Shown here: in pieces, positions 1 to 7,921 of the stretch
Position numbering within the stretch: the stretch's first letter is position 1
Layout: each line of letters starts with the position of its first letter
From: Lutimaribacter_A marinistellae
GTDB lineage: Bacteria; Pseudomonadota; Alphaproteobacteria; Rhodobacterales; Rhodobacteraceae
Length of the DNA stretch: 64,000 bases
Reading direction: 5' to 3'
NCBI RefSeq assembly: GCF_042648365.1
Contig: NZ_JBHRXI010000049.1
Location: 62,001-126,000, forward strand
The notes under the pieces: generated by a model
Seen by the model: the letters and a program-made list of their open reading frames with translations, nothing else
Databases searched by the model: none
What the model was told of the DNA's origin: nothing
Program-made: the position numbers and the translations under genes

Positions 1-2
1 AA

Positions 3-227
3 ACCGAAAACGGGCGCAAGTGTGGGCGCGAGGCCTATTTGCCATTTTCGGCAGGCCCGCGTGTCTGTACAGGGGCTGGCTTTGCCATGGTGGAGGGGCC
101 TCTTATCCTCTCGATGCTCTTGCGTCACTTCCGCTTCGAACGCGTCGAAGGACGCGAACCCGTTCCTGTAGCGCATCTCACGGTGCGGGCGGCGGACGGT
201 ATCTGGCTGCGCGTTCTTGAGCGCTAA
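3..227 (+). CDS. Cytochrome P450, C-terminal fragment (cut by window start)
   Basis: Open from the left edge of the window in frame 3 and ending in TAA at 225-227. The visible 74 residues contain the P450 haem-binding signature FSAGPRVCTG followed by GFAMVE, where the cysteine is the axial thiolate ligand of the haem iron. The remaining residues look like the normal P450 C-terminal beta-rich tail, so the gene ends naturally here. The substrate cannot be told from this piece. The two short ORFs that begin inside it are only internal starts or other frames of the same gene. Confidence 0.9.
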   Translation, partial: TENGRKCGREAYLPFSAGPRVCTGAGFAMVEGPLILSMLLRHFRFERVEGREPVPVAHLTVRAADGIWLRVLER

Positions 228-296
228 CAAACTACCATCGTCCAAGGGCTTGCTGTATGCGGAGGGGCGAACGGAATCAATTCATGGGATAGTGAC

Positions 297-1178
297 ATGT
301 CGAAGGCGGAACAGCGCGACCAGATGCAGAATGGCGCAGGCTTCATAGCGGCTCTGGATCAAAGCGGCGGTTCCACGCCCAAGGCGCTGGCGCTCTATGG
401 CGTGGATGCCTCGGAATACGGATCCGAGCAAGAGATGTTCGACGAGATCCAGAAAATGCGGGCGCGTATCATCCTTGCCGACGGTTTCACCAAGGAAAAG
501 ATCATCGGTGCGATCCTGTTCGAACGGACCTTGCACGAGATGATCGAAGGCAAGGGTGTCGCCGATTACCTTTGGCAGGAAAAAGGCATCGTGCCATTCC
601 TGAAAATCGACAAGGGTCTGGCCGATCAGGAAAACGGTGTTCAGATGATGAAGCCCATCCCGGGTCTGGGCGATACGCTTGCCAAATATCCCAGCGTGTT
701 CGGTACCAAGGAACGCTCTGTCATCCACGAGGCAAATGCCGAGGGGATTGCAGCGGTCGTTGCGCAGCAGTTCGACGTTGCACAGGAAGTGATCGCGGCA
801 GGGATGGTTCCGATTGTCGAACCCGAGGTGAACATCCATTCCGAAACGAAGAGCGAAGCCGAAGAAATGCTCAAGGCTGAGCTTCTCAAGCATCTCGACA
901 CGCTTGAGGATGGGCAGAACGTGATGCTCAAGCTCACCATACCGACCGAGCCGAACCTGTATGACACGCTTGCCGATCATCCGCGTGTATTGCGTGTTGT
1001 TGCGCTCTCTGGCGGGTACTCGACAGATGACGCCTGCGACAAGCTTGCCAAGAACGGCAAGATGATTGCCTCGTTCTCTCGCGCGCTGACAGAAGGCTTG
1101 TCCAAGCAACAATCGGATGCTGAGTTCGATGCGGCCCTCAAAGCCAATATCGACAAGATCCACACGGCCTCTGCGTAA
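297..1178 (+). CDS. fda: Class I fructose-bisphosphate aldolase
   Basis: A 293-residue cytoplasmic aldolase that cleaves fructose-1,6-bisphosphate to dihydroxyacetone phosphate and glyceraldehyde-3-phosphate (or the reverse in gluconeogenesis). It matches the short class I family: LDQSGGSTPKAL near residues 20-32, KIDKG at 103-107, and MLKLTIPTEPN at 210-220, where lysine 212 is the candidate Schiff-base residue. Length is full for the family. It is a single gene; ATG at 297 is used because the conserved N-terminus starts there. A large minus-strand ORF across the same bases is a shadow. Confidence 0.93.
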   Translation: MSKAEQRDQMQNGAGFIAALDQSGGSTPKALALYGVDASEYGSEQEMFDEIQKMRARIILADGFTKEKIIGAILFERTLHEMIEGKGVADYLWQEKGIVPFLKIDKGLADQENGVQMMKPIPGLGDTLAKYPSVFGTKERSVIHEANAEGIAAVVAQQFDVAQEVIAAGMVPIVEPEVNIHSETKSEAEEMLKAELLKHLDTLEDGQNVMLKLTIPTEPNLYDTLADHPRVLRVVALSGGYSTDDACDKLAKNGKMIASFSRALTEGLSKQQSDAEFDAALKANIDKIHTASA

Positions 1179-1254
1179 AACCGGGCCCCGGGATTGTCTG
1201 GCAGTGCCGGGGCTTATCTTCGGAGAGACATCAACCGACACCGTGCTGGAGTAC

Positions 1255-1476
1255 CTACCGACGGTCCTTGAACCAGTTCAGCACATAGACGCGGATTGCC
1301 GAGGCGAGGCCTGTTTCAGGGTGGCGCGCGACATCAATCTCTGCGGCCAGCCTGTTGATTGGGATGTCTTTTTCCTTGGCGATTTCCCGGAAGGCCCGCC
1401 AAAACTCCTCCTCCAGCGAAACGCTGGTCCGGTGACCCTTGAGGGTAAGGGACCGTTTGACCGGTGGACCGCTCAT
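1255..1476 (-). CDS. Ribbon-helix-helix domain protein
   Basis: A 73-residue protein starting MSGPPVKRS. The segment HRTSVSLEEEFWRAFREIA followed by INRLAAEID looks like a ribbon-helix-helix DNA-binding fold (RHH_4-like), so a small transcriptional regulator is likely. A longer in-frame start exists at 1509, but ATG at 1476 overlaps the DUF4169 stop by four bases (ATGA) and is preceded by a purine-rich GAGATCGAAGA, so it is preferred. It is the third gene of the fumC-DUF4169-RHH unit. Its target is unknown. Confidence 0.8.
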   Translation of the reverse strand: MSGPPVKRSLTLKGHRTSVSLEEEFWRAFREIAKEKDIPINRLAAEIDVARHPETGLASAIRVYVLNWFKDRR

Positions 1477-1649
1477 TCTTCGATCTCGTGACCGTCGAGT
1501 TTTTTCCAAGCAAGGATGTTCTCGGTCTTCTGCTTTTCTTTTTCTGCCTTGGTCCGACCGAATGTGACGGCATTGTTGTCAGCGCGGGCCTTTTTCTCGG
1601 CCCGCGCCTTTTCCTTGCGATACCGGTTCAGATTGACCGGCTTTGACAT
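1473..1649 (-). CDS. DUF4169 family small protein
   Basis: A 58-residue, strongly basic and lysine-rich protein. It begins MSKPVNLNRYRKEKARAEKK and ends in HEIEE, the pattern of the DUF4169 family common in Rhodobacterales. Its ATG overlaps the fumC TGA by one base (TGATG) and its own TGA overlaps the next ATG by four, so all three genes are very probably translationally coupled. The function is unknown; the length and charge would allow nucleic-acid binding, but that is a guess. Confidence 0.8.
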   Translation of the reverse strand: MSKPVNLNRYRKEKARAEKKARADNNAVTFGRTKAEKEKQKTENILAWKKLDGHEIEE

Positions 1650-3043
1650 CAGTCTTTGGGCCCGATCATCTGCTCGGGGCGGACCACCTCGTCAAAGGTC
1701 TTTTCATCGACAAAACCCAAGGCGATGGCTTCTTCCTTGAGTGTGGTGCCGTTTTTGTGTGCCGTCTTGGCCACCTTCGTGGCGTTGTCATACCCGATCG
1801 TCGGCGCGAGGGCGGTGACGAGCATCAGCGACTCTTTCATCAGCTTGTCGATCCGCGGCTCGTTCGCCTGGATTCCCATCAGCATCCGTTCTGTGAAACT
1901 GTCGGCTGCATCGCCAAGAAGTTGGATCGACTGGAGCAGGTTATAGCTCATCATCGGGTTATAGACGTTCAGCTCGAAATGCCCCTGACTGCCGGCAAAC
2001 TTGATTGCGGCGTCGTTGCCCATCACATGCGCGGCCACCTGTGTCAGCGCCTCTGCCTGGGTGGGGTTCACCTTGCCCGGCATGATCGAGCTGCCCGGTT
2101 CGTTTTCGGGAAGGATCAGTTCTCCCAAGCCGGACCGCGGCCCCGAACCGAGGAAACGAATATCGTTGGCGATCTTGTAGCAGCTACCCGCGATGGTCGC
2201 GAGTGCCCCGGACAGGAACACCATCGCGTCATGCGCGGCGAGCGCTTCGAACTTGTTCGGTGCCGTCACGAAGGGGAGGCCGGTGATCTCGGCCATGTTG
2301 GCAGCAACCGTCTCGCCCCAACCCTTTTGCGTATTCAGGCCGGTGCCAACGGCTGTGCCGCCTTGGGCGAGCTCGTAAATGCCCGGCATCGCGGCTTCGA
2401 CTCGTCTAATTCCCTGCCGGATCTGGTGCGCATAGCCCGAGAATTCCTGGCCCAAGGTAAGCGGCGTGGCATCCTGAGTGTGGGTGCGTCCGATCTTGAT
2501 GATGTCTTTGAACTCTTCGGATTTTGCCTCCAACCCTTCGGCCAGTTTGGTCAAACCCGGCATCAGCACGTCGCGTACCATCATGGCGGTTGCTATGTGC
2601 ATCGCGGTGGGGAAGGTGTCGTTGGATGACTGCCCCATGTTGCAATGATCGTTGGGGTGTACGGGATCCTTGGACCCGATCTCGCCGCCAAGGATCTCGA
2701 TGGCACGGTTCGCGATCACCTCGTTGGAGTTCATGTTCGACTGCGTTCCCGATCCCGTCTGCCAGACGACCAGCGGGAAGTTGTCGTCGAACTTGCCCTC
2801 GACCACTTCTCCGGCTGCCTGGATGACTGCATCTGCAATCTTCGCGTCGAGCTTGCCGGACGCCTTGTTGGCCATTGCACAGGCTTTCTTGATCACGCCA
2901 AGCGCGCGCACGATGGCAACCGGCTGCTTTTCCCAGCCGATGGGGAAGTTCATGATCGAACGCTGCGTTTGCGCGCCCCAATACTTGTCTGTGGGAACCT
3001 CGAGCGGGCCGAAGCTGTCGGTTTCGGTGCGTGTCCGGGACAT
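1649..3043 (-). CDS. fumC: Class II fumarate hydratase
   Basis: A 464-residue, iron-independent fumarase of the TCA cycle converting fumarate to L-malate. The family signature GSSIMPGKVNP lies at residues 317-327 and carries the catalytic serine (318); the partner histidine is in GRTHTQD at 188. SGTQSNMNSNE (98-108) and MGQSSNDTFPTAMHI (136-150) are the other conserved substrate-binding blocks. Full length. It is the first gene of a minus-strand operon with DUF4169 and a ribbon-helix-helix protein. Confidence 0.97.
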   Translation of the reverse strand: MSRTRTETDSFGPLEVPTDKYWGAQTQRSIMNFPIGWEKQPVAIVRALGVIKKACAMANKASGKLDAKIADAVIQAAGEVVEGKFDDNFPLVVWQTGSGTQSNMNSNEVIANRAIEILGGEIGSKDPVHPNDHCNMGQSSNDTFPTAMHIATAMMVRDVLMPGLTKLAEGLEAKSEEFKDIIKIGRTHTQDATPLTLGQEFSGYAHQIRQGIRRVEAAMPGIYELAQGGTAVGTGLNTQKGWGETVAANMAEITGLPFVTAPNKFEALAAHDAMVFLSGALATIAGSCYKIANDIRFLGSGPRSGLGELILPENEPGSSIMPGKVNPTQAEALTQVAAHVMGNDAAIKFAGSQGHFELNVYNPMMSYNLLQSIQLLGDAADSFTERMLMGIQANEPRIDKLMKESLMLVTALAPTIGYDNATKVAKTAHKNGTTLKEEAIALGFVDEKTFDEVVRPEQMIGPKD

Positions 3044-3254
3044 AAGTCACTCCGTCTGGTATGCGGTCGTATGCCGTTTACTGCCGCGACCGCGCTGGTG
3101 CAATCGGGCATTCGCGCGCAGTCTAGGCGCGACGCCCAAACGGGTACAAGCATCCAAGTTGCGGATCACATTTTCGCAGCCTTGTCCTGTTGGCAGATTG
3201 TCCTGAACATCCCATCCTATACTATGGGGGGGGTTCGAATTTGCGAGGTTCTAC

Positions 3255-3818
3255 ATGCGAGCTGAGATCTTGACCCCCGCCGGGTCGGCGCTGCGATGGA
3301 TCGTGGGCCTTGTCGTGACGGCGATCCTGTTCGCGGCCACGGCCGGTGCCAACGAAATCGAGCCATTCGTAGGCTCCTATGTCGGGTCGGCCGAGTTGCG
3401 GGATGCTGACGGAACCGTGACACCGCGCGACATGAGCGTGGACATTGCCGCATTGGACGACGGGTTTACCGTGAGTTGGACGACCACGACCTACAAGACG
3501 GACGGTCGCGTCAAAGAGCAGGCCTATTCACTGGCGTTCCTGCCCTCGGCACGCGAGGGAGTATTTTCCGCCGCAATGAAACGGAACGTGTTCGGGCATG
3601 CCGTCCAACTCGATCCGATGAAGGGGGAGCCGTTCGTCTGGGGGCGCATCGATGGGGAAACCTTGACGGTCTATTCGCTCTTCATCGATGACGATGGAGG
3701 ATACGAACTTCAACAATATGACCGCACGCTCGCGGATGGTGGGTTGAACCTATCCTTCACGAGAATCCGCAATGGCGAAGAGGCACGCTCGGTCGAAACG
3801 TTTCTGCGCGCCGAGTAG
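3255..3818 (+). CDS. Hypothetical exported protein
   Basis: A 187-residue protein with an N-terminal hydrophobic segment (about residues 14-32, WIVGLVVTAILFAATAGANE) that looks like a Sec signal peptide with cleavage after AGA. The mature part is acidic and beta-rich, with alternating hydrophobic residues and many Asp/Gly turns, suggesting a periplasmic beta-barrel or lipocalin-like fold. I do not recognise a named family. It is a single gene converging on sspB with a gap of only five bases. Confidence 0.75.
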   Translation: MRAEILTPAGSALRWIVGLVVTAILFAATAGANEIEPFVGSYVGSAELRDADGTVTPRDMSVDIAALDDGFTVSWTTTTYKTDGRVKEQAYSLAFLPSAREGVFSAAMKRNVFGHAVQLDPMKGEPFVWGRIDGETLTVYSLFIDDDGGYELQQYDRTLADGGLNLSFTRIRNGEEARSVETFLRAE

Positions 3819-3823
3819 GCCCG

Positions 3824-4294
3824 CTACTTCCTGAACTTATCGAGCGACACAACCTCGGCATCGCGCTGCGGCGGCAGGTCTTCCTCGTCATCATCAAGTT
3901 CGGGCAGCGCGTCCAACTCATCCTCGAGATCGTCCTCGTCCGAGGTGCTTTCCAGTCGCAGGCCGAACTCGACCGACGGATCTACAAAGGTCTTGATCGC
4001 GTCGTAAGGCACGTAGAGCGGTTCGGGAGAATCGCCGAAGTTCAGGGTGATTGAAAACCCGTCATCACCGACGTCGAGGTTTTCGAACCAGTGCTGCATG
4101 ACGATCGTCATCTCGTCGGGATATCGATCGGCGAGCCAATCGGCGATTTCGACGCCCGGTGCCCCGGTGTCGAACGTTATGAAGAAATGATGCGCGCCGG
4201 GCAGGCCGTCGCGGGCGACATCGGCCAGCACGGTCTTGATCAGACCCCGCATAGCCGCATGCATCAGTTTTCCATAATCAATGTCGCGCGACAT
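3824..4294 (-). CDS. sspB: SspB-family ClpXP adaptor
   Basis: A 156-residue protein matching alphaproteobacterial SspB. It has an N-terminal folded domain (about residues 1-110, with DYGKLMHAAMRGLI, HHFFITF and YVPYDAIKTFVDPSVEFGL), a long acidic linker (about 115-140), and the short C-terminal tail VVSLDKFRK, which is the ClpX-docking peptide of the family. The family binds ssrA-tagged proteins and delivers them to ClpXP. The tmRNA gene that encodes this tag lies 2 kb away on the same strand. Confidence 0.9.
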   Translation of the reverse strand: MSRDIDYGKLMHAAMRGLIKTVLADVARDGLPGAHHFFITFDTGAPGVEIADWLADRYPDEMTIVMQHWFENLDVGDDGFSITLNFGDSPEPLYVPYDAIKTFVDPSVEFGLRLESTSDEDDLEDELDALPELDDDEEDLPPQRDAEVVSLDKFRK

Positions 4295-4365
4295 GGCTTG
4301 TTCCCGTTTGACTTGCGGTCAGCATAGAAGATTCGGTGCGATATAAAAGGCCGCTGATGCATCGC

Positions 4366-5616
4366 TCAGACCAGATACAGGGCCATCCCCGCAAGAGCCA
4401 GAAGGAAGAGCGTAAAACCAAGGCTTCGCTTGAACCAAATCAGCAAAATGACGGCCGCAAGGGTCAGGATCAACGCCTTGAGGTCGAGTTGCGAAATGTC
4501 CGGTACCGACAGTTTGACGGGACCTAGAGTAGCCTCGACAAGGTTGCCGAACAGGACGTGCAGCGCAAACCAGATCGAAAGGTTGAGGATCACACCTACC
4601 ACAGCGGCCGTTATGCCCTTGAGTGCAGCTTCCAGTCGGGCATTGGCCGAAATTCTCTCAAGATACGGTGCTGACAAGAAGATCCACAGGAAGCAAGGGA
4701 CGAAAGTCGCCCAAAGGGCAACGCAGCCTGCTGCGAAAGCCAACGGCAAGCCGCCTGTTCCGTAGCCAGCCAACATAGCGACGAACTGCGTCACGAGAAT
4801 TAGCGGCCCGGGCGTGGTTTCTGCCAGACCAAGAGCGTCTATCATCTGTGCAGTGGTGATCCACCCGTAGTCCTGAACGACCGTCTGTGTCATGTAAGCA
4901 AGCACCGCGTAGGCGCCGCCGAAGGTCACGACGGCCAGCTTGGCGAAAAACCATCCTGTTTCGGCCAGGATGTCCGGCCCGAGCAATTTGAGCGCGGCAA
5001 GCGGACCCAGCCAGAGGGGTAACCAGGTGACCACTGTTCGGAACGGTGTCGCAGCGACTTGAGAAACCTGATCCGACGGTTCTTCGACGGTGGGGGTCCG
5101 TGCGAAACCCCAAAGCGCCGCCGTGGCGATGATAAGAGGGAAGGGGAGGTCAAGAACGTAGATAGCCGTGAAACTCATCCCCGCCATCACCCACGCAGTC
5201 TTCGACGTTAGCGCCTTGCGCGCCAGGTTTCGCAAGGCTTGGAGAACGATGACGATGACGGCCGCCTTGATGCCCAGGAATGCCGCCTGAACCAAGGGCT
5301 GAATACCAAGAGTGACATAAACGGCAAAGAGCCCGGCAATCACCACGGCGCCGGGCAGGATGAAAAGGGTGCCAGCGATCAGGCCCCCCGGGACGCCGCG
5401 CAAACGCCAGCCGGCATAGGTGGCAAGTTGCATTGCTTCGGGCCCGGGCAGCATCATGCACAGTGACAACGCCCGCAGAAAAATCTGTTCATCCAACCAA
5501 TTGCGGCGCTCTACCAGTTCGCGGTGCATGAGCGCGATCTGAGCGGCGGGCCCTCCGAATGACAAGAGCCCGATCCTGCCAAAAACCTCGATGAGATCGC
5601 GCGAGGTGACTTTCAT
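4366..5616 (-). CDS. chrA: Chromate transporter ChrA
   Basis: A 416-residue inner-membrane protein with about ten to twelve hydrophobic segments arranged as two homologous halves, the long-chain CHR family layout. The first half shows FGRIGLLSFGGPAAQIALMH and the PGPEAMQLATYAGW motif; the second half repeats this as FAKLAVVTFGGAYAVLAY and ETTPGPLILVTQFVAML. Family members expel chromate from the cytoplasm. It is transcribed alone, with about 200 bases of non-coding DNA upstream. Confidence 0.92.
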   Translation of the reverse strand: MKVTSRDLIEVFGRIGLLSFGGPAAQIALMHRELVERRNWLDEQIFLRALSLCMMLPGPEAMQLATYAGWRLRGVPGGLIAGTLFILPGAVVIAGLFAVYVTLGIQPLVQAAFLGIKAAVIVIVLQALRNLARKALTSKTAWVMAGMSFTAIYVLDLPFPLIIATAALWGFARTPTVEEPSDQVSQVAATPFRTVVTWLPLWLGPLAALKLLGPDILAETGWFFAKLAVVTFGGAYAVLAYMTQTVVQDYGWITTAQMIDALGLAETTPGPLILVTQFVAMLAGYGTGGLPLAFAAGCVALWATFVPCFLWIFLSAPYLERISANARLEAALKGITAAVVGVILNLSIWFALHVLFGNLVEATLGPVKLSVPDISQLDLKALILTLAAVILLIWFKRSLGFTLFLLALAGMALYLV

Positions 5617-5813
5617 CAGGTTATCACAGAGTGAATTTGACCCCAGGAAACCGGCTTCCCGTAGCCCGATTTTGAACTGATAGCGTCCATGTTTCGCCTT
5701 TTGTCACCAACACTTCCCTGCCTATCGGTGATGTACGACGAGATCGTGTCAGGTTTTGCTCACCGGGCGGTTGGCCGCGGTGCTAGATCGCATGGAGCAT
5801 CGGGTCAACGGCA

Positions 5814-6245
5814 TCACGCCCAGTCAAGGCGCTGTCCTGTCATGCAGACAGGCAAGGTGTCCTGCGGAAATTGCCCGGTTTGTTCGAAAAGCGAAACGAA
5901 ATCGAAATGATTATACGCTTCGACCATGCGATCGCCGTCGAACCTTGCCATGACCTGTCCGGTCGCGAGTATGGGGGCACCGTTGTCGGCACGGGTGGAA
6001 TGAAACCTCAACAGCGCCGAAACCCAGTCGCCACCTTCCACGATCTTTGGAATCTCGACCTCGATTTCGCCGAAAAGATGCCCCAACGCCATCACTAGAT
6101 CGCGGAAATCGCCGGGACCGACCTGCATGTCAGGAACAAGTCCCTCGGCCATTGTATCCGGGTTGAACAGCCGTTCGATCGCATCGAAGTTCCGGCGTTC
6201 CCACACCTCTTGATACCATTCCTTCAACAGTTCCGCTTTTGACAT
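5814..6245 (-). CDS. SnoaL-like (NTF2-fold) polyketide cyclase family protein
   Basis: A 143-residue protein with an NTF2-like fold: KEWYQEVWERRNFDAIERLF, then GPGDFRDLVMALGHLF, VALLRFHSTR-type core strands and RMVEAYNHFDFVSLFEQTG. This resembles the SnoaL-like/ester cyclase family, whose bacterial members mostly have no proven substrate. ATG at 6245 is chosen over the longer start at 6284 because GGAGG sits five bases before it and conservation begins at MSKAELLKEW. Confidence 0.75.
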   Translation of the reverse strand: MSKAELLKEWYQEVWERRNFDAIERLFNPDTMAEGLVPDMQVGPGDFRDLVMALGHLFGEIEVEIPKIVEGGDWVSALLRFHSTRADNGAPILATGQVMARFDGDRMVEAYNHFDFVSLFEQTGQFPQDTLPVCMTGQRLDWA

Positions 6246-6324
6246 CGAAGCCTCCATCGCTGCAGTCCTCAGCATGAGACCCAACCGGTGAAGAAACCCT
6301 GAACAAACCTGATAGGAGATTGGA

Positions 6325-6632
6325 AATGCAGGTTTCTGTTGCCAGGTACCTGCGAACCCCGCCTTACGCTGCTAGGCGCAAGGGCTTAGATTTCGGTCTT
6401 GTTACCGCTTACGCGGCAACTGCAACCGGAGCACGATTGTCGTTGGCAATTATGCTTAATGAACCGATAACGGTGGTATCTCACCGGGACAAAGCCACAT
6501 CTTTACACGTTCGTCGATCCTGTTTCGGCCCCATGATCCCCCAACGATGGGATGTTGGTGGAGCCGCCGGGTACCGCCCCCGGGTCCGATCCGCTTATTA
6601 CATGCGCGTTTATGCCCATAGTTCCGAAGAAC
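6325..6632 (-). ncRNA. ssrA: Transfer-messenger RNA, circularly permuted two-piece type
   Basis: On the minus strand the tag frame at 6447-6409 reads ANDNRAPVAVAA then TAA. Upstream, the acceptor piece (about 6632-6556) ends in GGCGGCTCCACCA with a T-arm just before it. A 23-base intervening segment (6555-6533) follows, then the coding piece starts at 6532 with GGGGCCGAAACAGGATCGACG. GGGGCC can pair with GGCUCC of the acceptor end, including the G3:U70 alanine identity pair. This is the permuted order of alphaproteobacteria: the acceptor piece is transcribed first and the pieces are separated by processing. The 3' end near 6325 is uncertain. Confidence 0.93.
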
Positions 6633-6638
6633 AGTTGA

Positions 6639-6667
6639 AATATAGGCGAGGGGACGCGGTCATGCAA
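6639..6667 (-). promoter_or_regulatory. Promoter of tmRNA
   Basis: On the minus strand TTGCAT (6667-6662) and TATATT (6644-6639) are separated by 17 bases, a good housekeeping sigma-factor promoter. The predicted start, about seven bases past the -10 box, is near 6632. There the transcript would open with a GTTC-TTCG-GAAC tetraloop hairpin leading into the acceptor piece. Confidence 0.7.
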
Positions 6668-6703
6668 TTGGGCTGTAAAGAAAAAAACGGTGCTTCGATG
6701 CCT

Positions 6704-7066
6704 TCAACCCGTTCGACCGATATTGGCAAGGATCAGCCAAGCGGCCAGCGCGGCCTCGATGCCGCCGAAAATGAATGCCTTCACAACCGGAGGATTGTCT
6801 GCAACTATGGAAACAAAACGTCCCAAGGCGGCACCGGCATAGGCTATGCCCAGCATGGTCCAAGCCATTGGGTGGCCAAGGATCAGGACGGCGACGCCGC
6901 TGACGACGAACAGGCCACCAACGGATGCACGTATCTCGCTCAGTCCCATCGTGCTGCCCGACGGCGCAAGGTCAAGAGCGTTCGCGGTATATGACGGGGC
7001 CAGGAAACCGAACAATCCGAAGCCGATCGTCAGAAGTGCGGCGATGGTATTGAGTGCAGCTATCAT
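6704..7066 (-). CDS. DUF4345 family membrane protein
   Basis: A 120-residue protein with four predicted membrane segments (about residues 3-23, 46-63, 68-88 and 95-115), with short loops and the block GLSEIRASVGGLFVVSGVAVL typical of DUF4345. The function is unknown. Its ATG overlaps the stop of the upstream GntR gene by four bases (ATGA), so the regulator and this protein are co-transcribed. A poly-T stretch after the stop on this strand may end the transcript before the tmRNA promoter. Confidence 0.8.
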   Translation of the reverse strand: MIAALNTIAALLTIGFGLFGFLAPSYTANALDLAPSGSTMGLSEIRASVGGLFVVSGVAVLILGHPMAWTMLGIAYAGAALGRFVSIVADNPPVVKAFIFGGIEAALAAWLILANIGRTG

Positions 7067-7839
7067 GGTTTTCCCTCAGGCTCCGGTTGTGAGCTAACAC
7101 CCCTGTCCTTTGCGGCAAGGGCGCGGGCTGCGAAGACACTCTGCGCCAATGCTCGGGTTTCGCTTTCCAGATCGCTCAGCCCCAAGGCGGCTTGATCCGC
7201 GTCCTGCGTCTCGATCGCGTCGGCGATCCGGCTGTGGAGGATAACGATTTTTTCGCGTGACCTTGCGGTAAAGGTGATCATGTTCATGAGCGGCTGCATC
7301 GCCTCGACCGCTCCGGCCAGCTGGTAGGACAGTACCGGATTGTGCGCACCATCCACGAGGGCACGGTGAAAGGCCACGTCAGACGCGCAGAACGCCTCGT
7401 CGGTCAATCCGGGTTGCGACTGACGAAAGATCTCGGCCCGCATCGTGGCAAGGTGATCCGCGCTTCGCCGCTGGGCCGATAAGGGCGCGCAGGCTCGCTC
7501 AAGGGCATATCGCGCCTCGCAAGCCGTGTCGAAGCTGACCTCGTTCATGGAGAGCAGCAGTGTCGACGTGGTGATCTGTTGGCTGTAGGCTTCTTCGAAG
7601 CTCAACCGATTGACGAAGGCCCCGCCAGAGGCTCCGCGCTGGGTGCGGATGAGCGATTGAGCGGCCAGCCGCTTGAGCGCTTCGCGGACAGTCGGGCGTG
7701 ATACGTGGAACTGCGCCGCCAACTCGGATTCGGATGGCAGCCGGGCATCGACAATCAACTCGCCGCAGACAATGGCATCACGAATGGCCTGGGCGATCTG
7801 GGCCGACAGGTCGGCAGGGTTTTGGGGGTCAAGTTTCAT
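7063..7839 (-). CDS. FadR-subfamily GntR transcriptional regulator
   Basis: A 258-residue repressor-type regulator. The N-terminal winged helix (about residues 8-75) contains LPSESELAAQFHVSRPTVREALKRLAAQSLI, followed by TQRGASGGAFV. The C-terminal helical FCD ligand domain (about 95-240) has the DVAFHRALVDGAHNPVL motif with metal-binding histidines. It is divergent from the DUF2182-DUF1326-DinB-dmdA-acuI cluster, and two copies of GTCTGACATTT lie just upstream. GntR regulators of dmdA/acuI are known in roseobacters; a similar role here is an inference from position. Confidence 0.88.
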   Translation of the reverse strand: MKLDPQNPADLSAQIAQAIRDAIVCGELIVDARLPSESELAAQFHVSRPTVREALKRLAAQSLIRTQRGASGGAFVNRLSFEEAYSQQITTSTLLLSMNEVSFDTACEARYALERACAPLSAQRRSADHLATMRAEIFRQSQPGLTDEAFCASDVAFHRALVDGAHNPVLSYQLAGAVEAMQPLMNMITFTARSREKIVILHSRIADAIETQDADQAALGLSDLESETRALAQSVFAARALAAKDRGVSSQPEPEGKP

Positions 7840-7855
7840 GGTCGCGATTTTTTAT

Positions 7856-7884
7856 TTGTCTGACATTTAAAAGTCTGACATTTG
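7856..7884. promoter_or_regulatory. Candidate GntR operator, tandem GTCTGACATTT
   Basis: GTCTGACATTT occurs at 7858-7868 and again at 7873-7883, 15 bases apart. The first copy sits in TGTC-T-GACA, a perfect inverted repeat of the GT-N-AC type that FadR-family proteins bind. The pair lies between the GntR start (7839) and the DUF2182 start (7922), so it could serve autoregulation and control of the divergent cluster. Confidence 0.55.
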
Positions 7885-7921
7885 ATTTGGCAAGAGGCGA
7901 GTCGGTCTGGAGGGAGGAACC

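Noticed and set aside
282..1241. 319-aa minus-strand ORF over the aldolase gene
   Set aside because: Antisense to the clear class I aldolase; histidine- and leucine-rich composition typical of shadows.
6320..6994. 224-aa plus-strand ORF
   Set aside because: It runs antisense over tmRNA and the DUF4345 gene, has no recognisable domain, and its codon use is poor; both opposing features are well supported.
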